Part shown: positions 63,809 through 64,000 of the stretch, one piece after another
How positions within the stretch are numbered: position 1 is the first letter of the stretch
Layout: every line of letters starts with the position of its first letter
Assembly: GCA_963740675.1 (NCBI GenBank)
Contig: CAVUFS010000003.1
Span: 124,001 to 188,000, forward strand
DNA: 64,000 nt
Reading direction: 5' to 3'
Source: CAIKMD01 sp963740675
GTDB taxonomy: Bacteria > Pseudomonadota > Alphaproteobacteria > ATCC43930 > CGMCC-115725
Program-made: the position numbers and the translations under genes
Notes under the pieces: model-generated
Database searches by the model: none
Seen by the model: only the letters and a program-made list of their open reading frames with translations
Told to the model about the DNA's origin: nothing

Positions 63809-64000
63809 CTAATCGAGAATGCGGCGCCAGCCTTCGGCGCCGAGCGCTTCGAGGGGGCGGAAGCGCGATTTGTATGACATCTTCGCGCTGCCCTCGATCC
63901 AATAGCCCAGATAGACATAAGCGAGCTTCTTGCGCCGCGCCTCGTCGATAAGCGCGAGGACGAGCAGCGTGCCGAGGCTGCGCTTGGTCTGCTCCGGATC
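63809..64000 (-). CDS. Aspartate/glutamate leucyl- or arginyl-tRNA-protein transferase, 3' part
   Basis: The last 63 codons are in the window; the gene continues past 64000. The protein ends with YVYLGYWIEGSAKMSYKSRF and PLEALGAEGWRRIL, which is the C-terminal signature of the Bpt/Ate1 family. The enzyme adds a leucine or arginine to the N-terminus of acidic-ended proteins so that ClpSAP can destroy them. Confidence 0.88.
   Translation of the reverse strand, partial: DPEQTKRSLGTLLVLALIDEARRKKLAYVYLGYWIEGSAKMSYKSRFRPLEALGAEGWRRILD

Overview
The window is GC-rich chromosomal DNA of an alphaproteobacterium. The evidence is the gene content: an Rrf2/IscR-like regulator ahead of sufBCDS, OxyR-AhpC-AhpD-Dps, an intracellular PHA depolymerase, many acyl-CoA and aromatic catabolism genes, and the REP-like hairpins bounded by CGTCATTGCGAG or CGTCATTCCCGCG that are common in Hyphomicrobiales and Rhodospirillales. 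The order cannot be fixed from sequence alone. I see no rRNA, tRNA, CRISPR array, insertion sequence or prophage. Coding density is high, and most genes sit in short operons with 4-base or longer overlaps.

Layout. 0-7 kb: OmpA-like lipoprotein, hydrolases, a Rieske oxygenase, an MFS carrier, and a hydrolase/flavin monooxygenase pair. 6.8-11.3 kb: a molybdenum locus with a ModE-type DNA-binding protein, ModA, a stand-alone Mop protein and a BtuCDF-type ABC transporter, with a ModE-like palindrome in the divergent promoter region. 11.3-12.4 kb: a channel-like protein and an unknown gene behind a Fur-box-like site. 12.4-16.1 kb: a 1235-residue TPR/glycosyltransferase-9 mosaic protein. 16.4-18.8 kb: a two-component system. 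19-24.5 kb: a nucleobase permease overlapping a lone Mo-hydroxylase large subunit, then rpiA and a solute-binding protein. 24.5-27.3 kb: the oxyR/ahpC-ahpD-dps peroxide cluster. 27.4-32 kb: a nitrobindin-like protein, an acyl-CoA dehydrogenase and two convergent beta-helix genes. 32-39 kb: a catabolic island with GMC oxidoreductase, 2OG-Fe(II) oxygenase, a second Rieske oxygenase, GST, a MetE-like methyltransferase, RidA and a VOC protein. 39-45.2 kb: the suf operon with an IscR-type operator. 45.3-49 kb: two c-type cytochromes and a DrrAB-like exporter. 49-58 kb: PHA depolymerase, a gamma-resorcylate-decarboxylase-like amidohydrolase, a BKACE enzyme, 3-oxoacid CoA-transferase, VOC protein, a membrane lipase-like protein, a thioesterase and a 3-oxoadipyl-CoA-type thiolase. 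58-64 kb: gamma-glutamyltransferase, a 1159-residue NfnAB-like fused oxidoreductase, a small protein, and the 3' end of an aminoacyl-tRNA-protein transferase gene.

How it fits together. Molybdate uptake would serve Mo enzymes such as the one at 20.3 kb. The Fe-S assembly operon would serve the Rieske proteins, the multi-cluster oxidoreductase and the Mo-hydroxylase partners. The catabolic genes converge on beta-keto acids and CoA thioesters. The peroxide cluster and cytochrome c' suggest oxidative or nitrosative stress during aerobic life.

Quality note. Three genes (a beta-helix gene, ridA-like, sufD) and probably the gamma-glutamyltransferase start each carry one extra base that breaks an otherwise intact reading frame. 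The sufD break, in a normally essential operon, makes sequencing or assembly error the most likely cause.
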